Shown piece after piece: positions 16,896 to 25,294 of a stretch of 33,342 nucleotides of DNA (its first letter is position 1; each line of letters starts with the position of its first letter). The translations under genes and the position numbers were made by a program. The notes beneath the pieces were generated by a model. That model was not told the origin of the DNA. It did not search any database and saw only the letters and a list, made by a program, of their open reading frames with translations. The stretch comes from Acetobacter orientalis (GTDB lineage Bacteria > Pseudomonadota > Alphaproteobacteria > Acetobacterales > Acetobacteraceae): NCBI RefSeq assembly GCF_000963965.1, contig NZ_BAMX01000016.1, forward strand, positions 1-33,342, read 5' to 3'.

Positions 16896-18518
16896 TTAAT
16901 TAAAAAGTAATGTTTGTCCTACAACAAGCAAACCAACAATGCCAACGAGTAGTAGGCTCCATTTAAGAGTAAATTGCAAAATTTCACCTTCTTTACCTAC
17001 AATATTCACAGCAGCGCAGGCTACTGCGATGGATTGGGGTGAAATCATTTTGCCAACGGCACCACCAACCGTATTAGCCGCTACCAATAAGGCACCACTT
17101 ACATGAATTTGCGCCCCTGTGGCGGCTTGTAACCCTCCAAACAAAGCATTGGAAGAGGTATCTGAACCAGTAAGAAAAACACCCAACCAGCCAAGAACAG
17201 GAGAGAGAAACACAAAGAAAGATCCGGTTGATGCAAACAAAAGCGCAAGTGTTGCTGAAACACCAGAGTAATTTGCTAAAAACGCAAATGAGAGCACCGT
17301 ACCAATGGTGTATATTGGGATAAGCAACTCTTTTAGCGTTTCAAGGAAAATAGAAATGGCCTGTGCAGGTTTTATTTTTACAATAAAGGTAGAAATAATT
17401 GCTGCCAGCATAATACTGGTGCCAACGGAAGAAATGGGATTAAACTGGAAAAAGGCGTGGTAAGGAGTAGGCTTGGACGTAACAGGGGGCATTTTTATAA
17501 TAACATCATGCAATAACGGAAACCGAAATGTAAAAGATGTCCAAGACAATGCACCGTCTGGTTTAAAGAGCGACTTGAATGGCCCAGAACTCCAAATTGC
17601 TACACATACTGTCAATACTGCAAAAGGTGCCCATGCACGCATAATTTCTGCGGCTGAAACATTTTGCTCAGCAGCTTTTTGTTCTGTTTGTATCTTTTTG
17701 TTGGCTGGTTTCCATACCCTTAAAAAAACAGGCAATACCACTAAGGTTGCTAACGCTGCAACAATATCAGGCAGTTCTGGCCCTACAGATAACGCAACGA
17801 TGGTTTGCACCCCAGCAAAAGTAACAGCAGCGACAAGCGTGGGTAACCATACCTCACGCAGGCCACGTAAGCCATCAGCTATAAAGACAAGTATAAAGGG
17901 TACCGCTAAAGAAATAACTGCAAGAGAAGGCATAGCCTGATGCGCTATTAAAGAAGGATCTGTATTTATAACCTGTCCCCCCACAATAACCGGTATACCC
18001 ATTGCTCCAAAGGCACCCGGTGCAGCATTTGCCAAAAGACATAAACCGCCGGCAATAATAGGAGAAACGCCAAGCCCAACTAAAAGAGCTGTTGTAATGG
18101 CTACAGGTGCACCAAACCCGGCAGCCCCTTCCAAAAAAGCTCCAAAGGCATAGGCCACAAGAATAATTTGTAGCCGCTGATCATCTGTAACTGCGACGAT
18201 AGATTTTCTGATAATTTCAAAATAACCGGATTTAACAGAGAGCTTATAGAGAAAAACTGCCCCCAGAATAATCCATGCAATTGGCCACAACCCATATAAA
18301 AAACCATATCCCCATGAGGCCACAATGCAAGCAACAGGCATATGATAAAAGGCAAGAGCGATAATAGAGGTCAGAAGAACCGTTAGTGTACTGGCGATGT
18401 AACCTTTTATGCGTAAGACAAGTAATGTAATAAAAAAGAACAAAATAGGTAGCATAGCCACTGCGCTAGATAACAAAATATTGTGCGCAGGGTCATAGTT
18501 TTGAGACCAGCTTGACAT
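16896..18518 (-). CDS. lldP: L-lactate permease
   Basis: This 540-residue lactate:proton symporter of the LldP/GlcA family is predicted to have 12 or more membrane helices. Family stretches are the N-terminal WSQNYDP, 'PIAWIILGAVFLYKLSVKSG', the 'AFGAFLEGAAGFGAPVAIT' signature near residue 130, and 'TGSDTSSNALFGGLQ' plus 'GKMISPQSIAVA' toward the end. AAGGAT sits 7 bases before the ATG. It is the last gene of the lldD-porin-lldP unit, 34 bases after the porin stop, and would bring lactate to the membrane-associated LldD. Confidence 0.9.
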   Translation of the reverse strand: MSSWSQNYDPAHNILLSSAVAMLPILFFFITLLVLRIKGYIASTLTVLLTSIIALAFYHMPVACIVASWGYGFLYGLWPIAWIILGAVFLYKLSVKSGYFEIIRKSIVAVTDDQRLQIILVAYAFGAFLEGAAGFGAPVAITTALLVGLGVSPIIAGGLCLLANAAPGAFGAMGIPVIVGGQVINTDPSLIAHQAMPSLAVISLAVPFILVFIADGLRGLREVWLPTLVAAVTFAGVQTIVALSVGPELPDIVAALATLVVLPVFLRVWKPANKKIQTEQKAAEQNVSAAEIMRAWAPFAVLTVCVAIWSSGPFKSLFKPDGALSWTSFTFRFPLLHDVIIKMPPVTSKPTPYHAFFQFNPISSVGTSIMLAAIISTFIVKIKPAQAISIFLETLKELLIPIYTIGTVLSFAFLANYSGVSATLALLFASTGSFFVFLSPVLGWLGVFLTGSDTSSNALFGGLQAATGAQIHVSGALLVAANTVGGAVGKMISPQSIAVACAAVNIVGKEGEILQFTLKWSLLLVGIVGLLVVGQTLLFN

Positions 18519-18552
18519 GTTATATCCTTTTTTAGTTTATTTTCACAAAATA

Positions 18553-20091
18553 TTAGAGATTTCCGATAACTTTTAAACCAACCAATGTTGCATTCGGAAT
18601 GACCGAAGTTTCGCCGGGGCGCATCTGATATTCAAATGAGGGTTGAATAAGTAACCCTGGTGCAACAGGAATACCGTAGTAAGCTTCTAGTATGGCAGTG
18701 TGAGACTGTGGGCCATTGACATTTGCGCCATAGGGCAAGCCTGCTATTCCCTTTAGCCTTTGCCCTAAATTGAGGCGTGATCCTATCTGGTAATAAGAAT
18801 ACATCACACCAAAACGGTCAAAAGGTCGGCCAGGAATAAGCCCCAAAAGTGACGTACCCACATAAACCTGATCTGAAAACACTGAAACCTGAGGAGTGTT
18901 ATGAATATAGCCAGCCATTAAATAGCCCCCCGCCATTTGATGGTTACCGTGGCTTCTATAAACCATTTGGTCTGCTTCAAAATAAAACGTATCTCGGCTC
19001 TCGGGTCTATGTTGATAATACTGCCCCATTAGGGAAGTTGGGATTGTACCTACCATGTCTGTATAACCAGTTGTGTCATGACCAAAGCCAAACTTATAAT
19101 GCCCAGGTAATTTACGCGGGCCTATAAAGGGCTCCCATGTAACTTCAATAGGTAGCATAACGCCTGTTGCTTTCTCACTCCCCCAAGACCAGCCTGAAGG
19201 GTTTTCTGTAAGTGACGCAGATTCATAAACACCAGTTCTTACAACTAAGTCTCGTGTCGGACGTAAACGTAATGTGCCGCCCCATGTTGCTTTGGGGTAA
19301 ACACTCCACCCCTGTACTCCCTTAAGTGCGGGTGGTGCTGAGCACTGAACCATAAATGTGCATAATAATACAGATGTACCGTAAGTATGTGTTAAGGTAA
19401 TACGACCTAAGTTTATATCAATTTTATTATGCATGAAGTTTTTTTCGACATAAATATCTGCCAAATGGGCTGCCATATGGCCAGACATACTGTAGACTTC
19501 AGATAATAAAATACGATGATCTCCCACATGATCGTAAGATACTTCGCGGCCAGCACGCTCCATAAGCACAGCGTGCAAACTCCATCCTTTCCAACCAAAC
19601 ATTTTTTCAAAATCAAAGTTATTTACCCAAGTGAGCTCATGGGCATAAGACATACCCTTACTAACACCTCCACCCACATTGGCCATTGCCTCGCCTTTGT
19701 ACGAAAACTGAAAGCTATAACCTCGATCCATCATCCATTTGCGAGGTGATTTAAGCTGCGGTACAAGGTTACCAAAAGCCTGAGTTGGAACAAAATACCC
19801 CGCGTTTAAGTCACGCTCGCGTAAAGCATCATCTGAATGATTTAAAAGGTAAGAGAGACTGACAGTATTAAACAAAGCTTCAAGCTGATTAGGGTCAGAA
19901 TGATGTAAGGGGGTGGGCTTTTTATGCTCCTCTACACCAGCAGGTACGGCTATAGGCACCGGTGTCGCAAATCCTTTTCCCCACGGGATGCTCAAAGAAA
20001 GTGACAAGTATAAACAATAAAGAACGTATATTCTTATGGTTTTAGACTGAAACATAGCAAATGCATTTTGGCAAAATAAATGCGTGCCCAT
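18553..20091 (-). CDS. OprB-like carbohydrate-selective porin
   Basis: This 512-residue predicted outer-membrane barrel is of the OprB family. After a leader (core YVLYCLYLSLSLSIPW, cleavage probably near GKGFATP) and a linker, family strands begin at 'SFQFSYKGEAMANVGGGVSKG'. Further typical segments are 'DINLGRITLTHTYGTS', 'GHYKFGFGHDTTGY', and the last barrel 'AILEAYYGIPVAPGLLIQPS'. The ATG at 20091 has GGGAG about 10 bases upstream; Met13 is a weaker alternative without a Shine-Dalgarno. The last residue is Leu, unlike the usual terminal Phe. Members pass sugars and polyols. Between lldD and lldP it probably increases lactate entry across the outer membrane (inference). Confidence 0.8.
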   Translation of the reverse strand: MGTHLFCQNAFAMFQSKTIRIYVLYCLYLSLSLSIPWGKGFATPVPIAVPAGVEEHKKPTPLHHSDPNQLEALFNTVSLSYLLNHSDDALRERDLNAGYFVPTQAFGNLVPQLKSPRKWMMDRGYSFQFSYKGEAMANVGGGVSKGMSYAHELTWVNNFDFEKMFGWKGWSLHAVLMERAGREVSYDHVGDHRILLSEVYSMSGHMAAHLADIYVEKNFMHNKIDINLGRITLTHTYGTSVLLCTFMVQCSAPPALKGVQGWSVYPKATWGGTLRLRPTRDLVVRTGVYESASLTENPSGWSWGSEKATGVMLPIEVTWEPFIGPRKLPGHYKFGFGHDTTGYTDMVGTIPTSLMGQYYQHRPESRDTFYFEADQMVYRSHGNHQMAGGYLMAGYIHNTPQVSVFSDQVYVGTSLLGLIPGRPFDRFGVMYSYYQIGSRLNLGQRLKGIAGLPYGANVNGPQSHTAILEAYYGIPVAPGLLIQPSFEYQMRPGETSVIPNATLVGLKVIGNL

Positions 20092-20148
20092 ACCAGGATA
20101 TCTCCCGTGGGTTTTATAAATATAATGAGAGAAAGAAGCAGTTTATTC

Positions 20149-20192
20149 GGGCAAAGACAAAATGACTTTTATAAGTCTATCATGCTTTGCCC
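20149..20192 (-). other. Intercistronic stem-loop between lldD and the porin gene
   Basis: GGGCAAAG (20149-20156) pairs with CTTTGCCC (20185-20192), and the enclosed GACTT/AAGTC arms (20164-20168, 20173-20177) form a nested hairpin. It lies 11 bases after the lldD stop within the 112-base gap. No T-run follows, so it may set relative mRNA levels of the two genes rather than terminate fully. Confidence 0.45.
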
Positions 20193-20203
20193 TATTCCTA
20201 GCT

Positions 20204-21346
20204 TTATTTTACAAGTTGCTCTATGCTGCTTGCTGTTATTTGATCAATGGAGCTAGCACCGGTTAGGGTCATGGCAACACGTAGTTCGTTGGTCATAAGT
20301 GTAATCACGTTTTCAACACCAGCTTGCCCTGCTGCGGCCAGTGCATACACAAATGCCCTACCCAGCAGCACAGCATCAGCCCCCATAGCGACCATACGCG
20401 CTATGTCCAAACCGCTGCGTACGCCTGAATCTACTAGTATTTTTAAGCTATCTTTCACAGCATCTGCAATGGGGGGGAGAGCCCGCGCAGTAGAAAGGAC
20501 GCCATCAAGTTGGCGGCCACCATGATTCGAAACAACAATACCGTTTGCACCAAAACTTACAGCGTCTCGAGCATCTTGCGGGTCAAGAATGCCTTTGATC
20601 ACCATATCACCAGTCCAAAATTCTCTTATCCATTCTAGGTCTTTCCAACTAATGGAGGAATCAAAATTATTGGCAAGCCAACCAATATAATCTTCCAGTT
20701 TTGTAGGCTGTCCACGGTATGTTGAGATATTTCCCAAATCATGCGGGCGCCCCCGCAACCCAACATCGTATGCCCATTCCGGGTGGGTTACAGCCTGCAA
20801 ATAACGACGATAAACCGCAAACGGCCCAGACATACCAGAATGTGCATCACGGTAGCGTGCGCCTGGTGTGGGCATATCAACAGTAAAGACCAGCGTAGTA
20901 ATGCCTGCGGCTTTTGCGCGTTCCAGCACATTTTTCATAAAGCCTCTGTCTTTTAAGACATAAAGCTGAAACCAGATTGGCTCCCGCACGGCGGCCTGCA
21001 CTTCTTCAATTGGGCAAACAGAAACCGTAGAAAGTGTAAAGGGAATACCTTTTAGACTTGCTGCTTTAGCGGCCTGCACCTCGCCCCTACGGGCATACAT
21101 GCCTGTTAGTCCAACTGGTGCGAGTGCTGCCGGTATAGCAAGTTTACGTCCAAACAACGAAACTTCTGTGCTTAGACCAGAAACATTTTTTAAAATACGT
21201 TGGCGGAGTGCTACATCTGCCAAATCAGATGTATTTCTATGCAATGTTCTTTCAGCATAAGACCCACCATCAATGTAATGAAACAAAAATGGAGGCAACC
21301 GACGGCGTGCAGCTTCTCTATAATCTGTAGCAGACGATATGATCAT
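20204..21346 (-). CDS. lldD: FMN-dependent L-lactate dehydrogenase
   Basis: This 380-residue alpha-hydroxyacid dehydrogenase oxidises L-lactate to pyruvate and passes electrons to quinone at the inner membrane. The family active site is complete: Tyr24 (FHYIDGG), Tyr129 (WFQLYV), Asp157, Arg164, Lys251 ([12 protein letters not shown]), His275 and Arg278 ([10 protein letters not shown]). The phosphate-binding end of the FMN site reads DSGVRSGLD and [18 protein letters not shown] lies 7 bases before the ATG. It is the first gene of the leftward lactate unit with the porin and lldP. Mandelate and glycolate oxidases are relatives, but the lldP partner favours lactate. Confidence 0.9.
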   Translation of the reverse strand: MIISSATDYREAARRRLPPFLFHYIDGGSYAERTLHRNTSDLADVALRQRILKNVSGLSTEVSLFGRKLAIPAALAPVGLTGMYARRGEVQAAKAASLKGIPFTLSTVSVCPIEEVQAAVREPIWFQLYVLKDRGFMKNVLERAKAAGITTLVFTVDMPTPGARYRDAHSGMSGPFAVYRRYLQAVTHPEWAYDVGLRGRPHDLGNISTYRGQPTKLEDYIGWLANNFDSSISWKDLEWIREFWTGDMVIKGILDPQDARDAVSFGANGIVVSNHGGRQLDGVLSTARALPPIADAVKDSLKILVDSGVRSGLDIARMVAMGADAVLLGRAFVYALAAAGQAGVENVITLMTNELRVAMTLTGASSIDQITASSIEQLVK

Positions 21347-21648
21347 TTTAGATCCTAAACAATTGCACTAGGCTTAAACCGAGTGGCAGGATTGACGTTA
21401 ATCGAACTGTCTAACGATGCTTTTAGTCTTTAGGAGTCTCCTCCCAGCCAATCCATGTTTGAAAACGCCGCTTAGCATATGCACAAAATATGGATTTATT
21501 CACATGTTTGAGAAAATGTAATTATATCAGACATATAGGCTTTTAAGTCTTATTGTAATCTGGCATACACAATGATAGTTCTCGCGCAATTGTGAGAATG
21601 CGTATCATTATTATTTGTGGTTCAGCCTATTCAAACTCAATAGTTAGT
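21347..21648. promoter_or_regulatory. Upstream region of lldD, cut by the IS5 element
   Basis: About 300 bases without a supported gene. It holds a short dyad AGGAG-T-CTCCT at 21432-21442 and a candidate Fur-type box at 21593-21607. The lldD promoter should lie here on the minus strand, but I cannot pick a clear -35/-10 pair. The part next to 21649 may be the leftover 5' region of a gene displaced by the insertion. Confidence 0.35.
21593..21607. promoter_or_regulatory. Candidate Fur-like box without a target gene
   Basis: TGAGAAT-G-CGTATCA resembles the 7-1-7 Fur motif (TGATAAT-n-ATTATCA) with 11 of 14 arm positions agreeing, and is followed by an ATTATTATT tract. It ends 41 bases before the IS5 element. 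No iron gene follows, so it may be an orphan. Confidence 0.25.
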
Positions 21649-22848
21649 TGGAGGGTTCGAAGAACCGTGAATTACAGACTTCTTTGCCTGATTTTAGGGG
21701 GAGTAGGGCGGCATTAATCCGCTCCAAAAGAAGGAAACGGCGCATCTGGAGGGTACTAAAAACCTTTTGTTTTTCCGCCATTCTCTGTGATTCTATCTCT
21801 TGTGTATGACTGGAGGAGTGGCTCATGACGCAGCCTGGTTTCTTTGATGTTGAAGGGCGGCTTGCTCGGTTGAGTGGACTCGGTGACCAACTTGAAGCGT
21901 TTTTCCGGACTGTGGATTTTGAGATGTTCCGTTCGGAGTTGAACGAGGCACTGGTCTATTCAGACGGAAGCAAGGGCGGTCGCCTGCCGTTTGATCCAGT
22001 GTTGATGTTCAGAATTCTGGTCATCCAGATGTTGAACAATTTGCCCAAGGAGCGGACGGAATACCTGATTAACGACTGCCTGTCCTTCATGTGCTTCCTT
22101 GGTCTGGGGCTGTCGGATCGCGTGCCGGATACCAAACACAGTCTGGCTGTTGCGCGAACGCCTGATCCAGGCGGATGCCATTGAAACACTGTTTGATCGC
22201 TATAATGCCACCCTGCGGAACGCTGGTTACCCGCTGATGTCAGGTTAGATCCTGGGTGCCACACTGGTAGCAGTTCCCAGGTAACGTAATACCAACGCCG
22301 AGCAGGCTGATCTGCGTGAAGGACGGATCTCACAGGACTGGCAGGCAAGCCGTCAGAGCTGCTCTATAAAGATCGTCATGCGCGATGGACGCAGAAGTTT
22401 ACGCAAGCAAAGCGTCAGGATGACGGGACGATCCCGTTCACGGATCTCGCCATCCCACTCCTTGTCTATAAATCGCATATTTCCATCGACCGGAAATTTC
22501 GGCTGACTCGTCAATGGAAGGCGACCGCTGCCGCGGCCAGCGATAGCGACAGACTACGCAAAGGCCTGCTGGATAAAACCAATATGACATCAACAGTCTG
22601 GGGGAATACAGCCTACCGCTCAAAAGCCAATGAGGACTTCATGGAAAAGCATGACTTTGTCTTGAAGGTTCACAAGAAAAAGCCTCATCTCAAATCCATG
22701 CCGCGCTATATACAGTGATCCAGAGCGTGAAACTATCACTCTGTTCAAAATGTAGAGCGAAAATTATCATCCAGAACCTTTAATGCCCGCCTACTGCCCT
22801 AAAATCAGGAAAAGAAGTTTGTAATTCATGGTTCTTCGAACCCTCCAG
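21649..22848 (+). mobile_element. Degenerate IS5-family insertion sequence with long inverted ends
   Basis: The element is 1200 bases, bounded by TGGAGGGTTCGAAGAACC at the left and its complement at the right. The first 51 bases of each end match with about 3 mismatches (left 21649-21699, right 22798-22848), and weaker similarity runs about 20 bases further inside. No matching target duplication is visible in the flanks (tagt against gatc). The transposase is dead (separate entry). The left end is unusual in that its complement encodes a peptide like the transposase C-terminus. Confidence 0.8.
21825..22718 (+). pseudogene. IS5-family transposase pseudogene
   Basis: The first 105 or so codons read as a good IS5-type DDE transposase N-terminus (FFDVEGRLARLSGLGDQLEA, then PFDPVLMFRILVIQ and LSDRVPDTK). 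One extra base after DTK (near 22136) shifts the frame; the true frame continues as TVWLLRERLIQADAIETLFD and then hits TAG and TAA. Later parts remain readable (SRQWKATAAA-like, STVWGNTAYRSKANEDFMEK) up to a TGA at 22716. The catalytic residues are lost. The usual ILDATLV is ILGATLV, the usual WADTAYRS is WGNTAYRS, and the segment that should carry the Glu (about 120 bases) is missing. It cannot act on its own. Confidence 0.85.
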
Positions 22849-22868
22849 ATCTTAAAAGATCGCACCGT

Positions 22869-23192
22869 ATGAAATCGATTTTAGCTCTTACCCCAGAGGA
22901 ATAGCTTATAGTGACAACTCTTCTCAAAGAGTTTGTGACAGGCAAAGAGGTTTGAGTATTTGGTTCCAGAGCACGAGGAACTGCCAAACCGTATTCAGAT
23001 TTGAACCTCGCAATTCTTGGAGAAGAGCTGCTACCATTACTGGTACGCGTTGGTTTGGAAGAGGCATTCTCTTCCTCTCTGCTGCCTTGGAAAGTCGATG
23101 TATTAGACTGGGCAACAACCGATGAAGTTTTTCGAGACCTGATTCAAAAAGACCATATTATCATTCAGGTCCCTTTAGAAAACCCAAAATAA
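22869..23192 (+). pseudogene. MntA-type nucleotidyltransferase antitoxin remnant
   Basis: One frame of 107 codons from the ATG at 22869 to the TAA at 23190-23192 is interrupted by TAG at 22902 and TGA at 22953. Read through, it gives VFGSRARGTAKPYSDLNLAI, then PWKVDVLDWATTDEVFRDLI and a final KDHIIIQV. That is the minimal nucleotidyltransferase (MNT) fold, which in MntA/HepT modules AMPylates the HEPN toxin. The GSRARG loop is codons 32-37. The paired acidic residues are Asp44 and, unusually, Asn46 where Asp is expected. No HEPN partner gene is seen on either side. It begins 21 bases after the IS5 element. The codons after the second stop are well kept, so decay may be recent. Confidence 0.72.
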
Positions 23193-23936
23193 AAAAAGCG
23201 TTCCCAGAGAGTATTCTTGCCTTGTGGTTTCTCGTTTCAAAGCCATTTCAAATGGTTTTTATTGCGGAGAGTTGTGGGAATTTATCGAGAGTTAAAAAGC
23301 CTTTTTAGGCACTGTAGTCTACTACGCGTTAAGGAACCTCATTTTTTCAGCTCGGCCATTTGCAGATAAAGTTGTTTACTTTAAAGCCAGCCGTGCAAAC
23401 CAGCGGACACGTTGTGTCACGATGGTCTGCAATCTGGTCAGGGGAAAGCGTTGCTTTCCCCCGTGCCCCCCTTTCTGTGGTGAAGGAGTGCCTTGCCATG
23501 TCTGTCAGACAATCCCCAAAAACCCATAGCCGGTGCCAACAGACCTGTTTCCTTGTCTCCGCTTCGTTTGACGGTCAGGGAGGTGATGGCAAGTAAGCCT
23601 TAGCCTGCTTTTGTTTTCGGTGCCCAGCATTATAAGCTCCTCCTATCCCAGGTCTCTTTCATGACTATCTGCAGCCTTAAAGGTTCGGAGCTAAACCGTG
23701 GTATGTCTACGTGGTATTTGGTAATTTATATGAATAGGACAAAATTTTTTCTACGTTAGGACGGAACACCTTAAAATCTAAAGGCAGCGGAAAAGAGTCG
23801 AGTTGAATGCTAAAGCCTCACAAGCACGCACATGAAGCCGATAGATTCTTAGAAAAATCCATCTTTCTCTATTTTTTCTGTTGCTTCATATATCCTATTT
23901 TTTGAATCAATATATAATATTTTTCTATATAAGTAT
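23193..23936. other. Gene-poor stretch of about 740 bases
   Basis: No gene is supported here. Short open frames (for example 23360-23596) have no recognisable domain and odd composition. The stretch contains a perfect hairpin at 23441-23461 and becomes very AT-rich toward the MmgE/PrpD stop. It sits next to an IS and a pseudogene and looks like decayed mobile or plasmid-type DNA. Confidence 0.5.
23441..23461. repeat. Perfect 9-bp inverted repeat (hairpin)
   Basis: GGGGAAAGC (23441-23449), loop GTT, GCTTTCCCC (23453-23461) is a perfect stem in a gene-poor stretch. A C-rich tract follows, not a T-run, so it is not a standard terminator. It could be a protein-binding dyad or part of a leader. 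Confidence 0.5.
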
Positions 23937-25283
23937 TTATTGTATTTTAATTAATGAATCTAGAAATGACATTAGATCTTTGTTTGATTTCATAGAGTGA
24001 ACATCGTTCCAAACATCAAGATTTCCCGTCAAAACTGGTTTAGTGTTAAGGAGAAATTTATTTTTAATCTGATATTTAGTAACTTTAGGCACTGAATGCG
24101 CAGCATAGGAAATAGATCTAGAGTTCTTGTAAATAATAGTAACTTTTGCAAAACGCTTTTCTGGATCTTCTTGGAGAGATGGAGCCTGAAAATCTATTTC
24201 TCTTGAAATGAGCGGCATTACAGATAAGATGTCTGGTGCTATGGCTTTATCTTTAAACAGCGACAAATCAATATTTCCTTTAACAAGGAACGCCGCTAAA
24301 ATATACTCAATACTAAACTGTCCCTGTCTCCCCGTTTCTGGTTTTGTTACAGTTAAGGCTGCATCTCCCCCACGCGGAAATGTAACGATTATTCTTTCTA
24401 TTTTTTCCAATGAAAAACTATTGTTCTCGCGCAACTTTAGGAAAGCAGAAATCGGCAAATAGCTTGCGCCACAACATGGATATAGCTTAAAAATCAGTCC
24501 AGGTTTTTCAATTGCCCATTTTTCTCCCCAACCGTTCAGGCACACTGACGGCAGCGCGTCATCCATACCTAATGTTTTAAAAAATCCAAATTGAGATTCA
24601 AGAATATTCCTATTTCCCTCAACACCAGCAAGAGTCAAAAGAATGGCTGAGATAGCGGAACGTGCAGCAAAACCTGCATGAATAGGCTTCACTTCAGTTG
24701 AAAACTGAGCACGTAGTCCTGCTGCTTGTGTAGCTGCTATCCCCAAAGAATTACTTAGCAAATCTGGCGTTATGTTTAATAAATACCCAAGGGCAACCGT
24801 AGCACCCAAAGGGCCCAAAGTTGCTGTTGCATGAAAGCCTGTTTCGTAATGTTTATGCCGCATGGCACGCCCTAAGCGTGCCATGGCCTCCACTCCCACA
24901 CAATACGCCGCTAAGAACTGAATAGCCGTGACATTTGGAATGTTTGGCAAGTATGCAAACAAAGCGGACAATACCACAATGCTAGGGTGGCCTCTTACAT
25001 CGGAATGGATATCGTCAAAATCGAGAACATGTGAAAGTGTACCGTTTAATAATGCCGCTGTTGCCGGGTCTACCTCTGTTTCTTGACCTAGGAGCAAGCC
25101 GCCTTTTTGTCCAGCCAGCGGCAAAAATGCCGCTCTCACTTTCTGATAGGCTGGGTTATCAATGCCTGCAAGGGCGCAACCCAAGTAATCGATTAAACCA
25201 GACCGAGAAACCTCAACTACACTTTCTGGAGGATGTGTGGTTAATGCCAGCTCTGAAAAACGATATGTTAGGGAAGAAGGCAT
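23937..25283 (-). CDS. MmgE/PrpD-family protein (YxeQ-like position)
   Basis: This 448-residue protein of the 2-methylcitrate dehydratase/cis-aconitate decarboxylase/iminodisuccinate epimerase superfamily has an all-helical domain 1. Family motifs are the 'DYLGCALAG' start, 'LLNGTLSHVLDFDDIHSDVRGHPS' (about 79-102), 'RLGRAMRHKHYETGFHATAT' and 'LGIAATQAAGLRAQFSTEVKPIHAGFAA'. These enzymes act on small carboxylic acids, often with a succinate-like core. It is the last gene of the operon, 11 bases after the monooxygenase gene, with AGGAA before its ATG. In B. subtilis the yxe operon ends with a member of this family (YxeQ) whose role is not settled. The C-terminal third is notably AT-rich. Confidence 0.85.
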   Translation of the reverse strand: MPSSLTYRFSELALTTHPPESVVEVSRSGLIDYLGCALAGIDNPAYQKVRAAFLPLAGQKGGLLLGQETEVDPATAALLNGTLSHVLDFDDIHSDVRGHPSIVVLSALFAYLPNIPNVTAIQFLAAYCVGVEAMARLGRAMRHKHYETGFHATATLGPLGATVALGYLLNITPDLLSNSLGIAATQAAGLRAQFSTEVKPIHAGFAARSAISAILLTLAGVEGNRNILESQFGFFKTLGMDDALPSVCLNGWGEKWAIEKPGLIFKLYPCCGASYLPISAFLKLRENNSFSLEKIERIIVTFPRGGDAALTVTKPETGRQGQFSIEYILAAFLVKGNIDLSLFKDKAIAPDILSVMPLISREIDFQAPSLQEDPEKRFAKVTIIYKNSRSISYAAHSVPKVTKYQIKNKFLLNTKPVLTGNLDVWNDVHSMKSNKDLMSFLDSLIKIQ

Positions 25284-25294
25284 AAAAACGGTTC

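Noticed and set aside
21644..21826. Minus-strand 60-codon ORF at the left end of the IS5 element
   Set aside because: Not a gene; its C-terminal half is the mirrored transposase end and it lies in the inverted repeat.
23700..23870. Possible IS6-type transposase scrap (a frame reading KPHKHAHEADRFLEKS)
   Set aside because: The likeness is a few residues long, and the frame has stops before it. Too weak to call.
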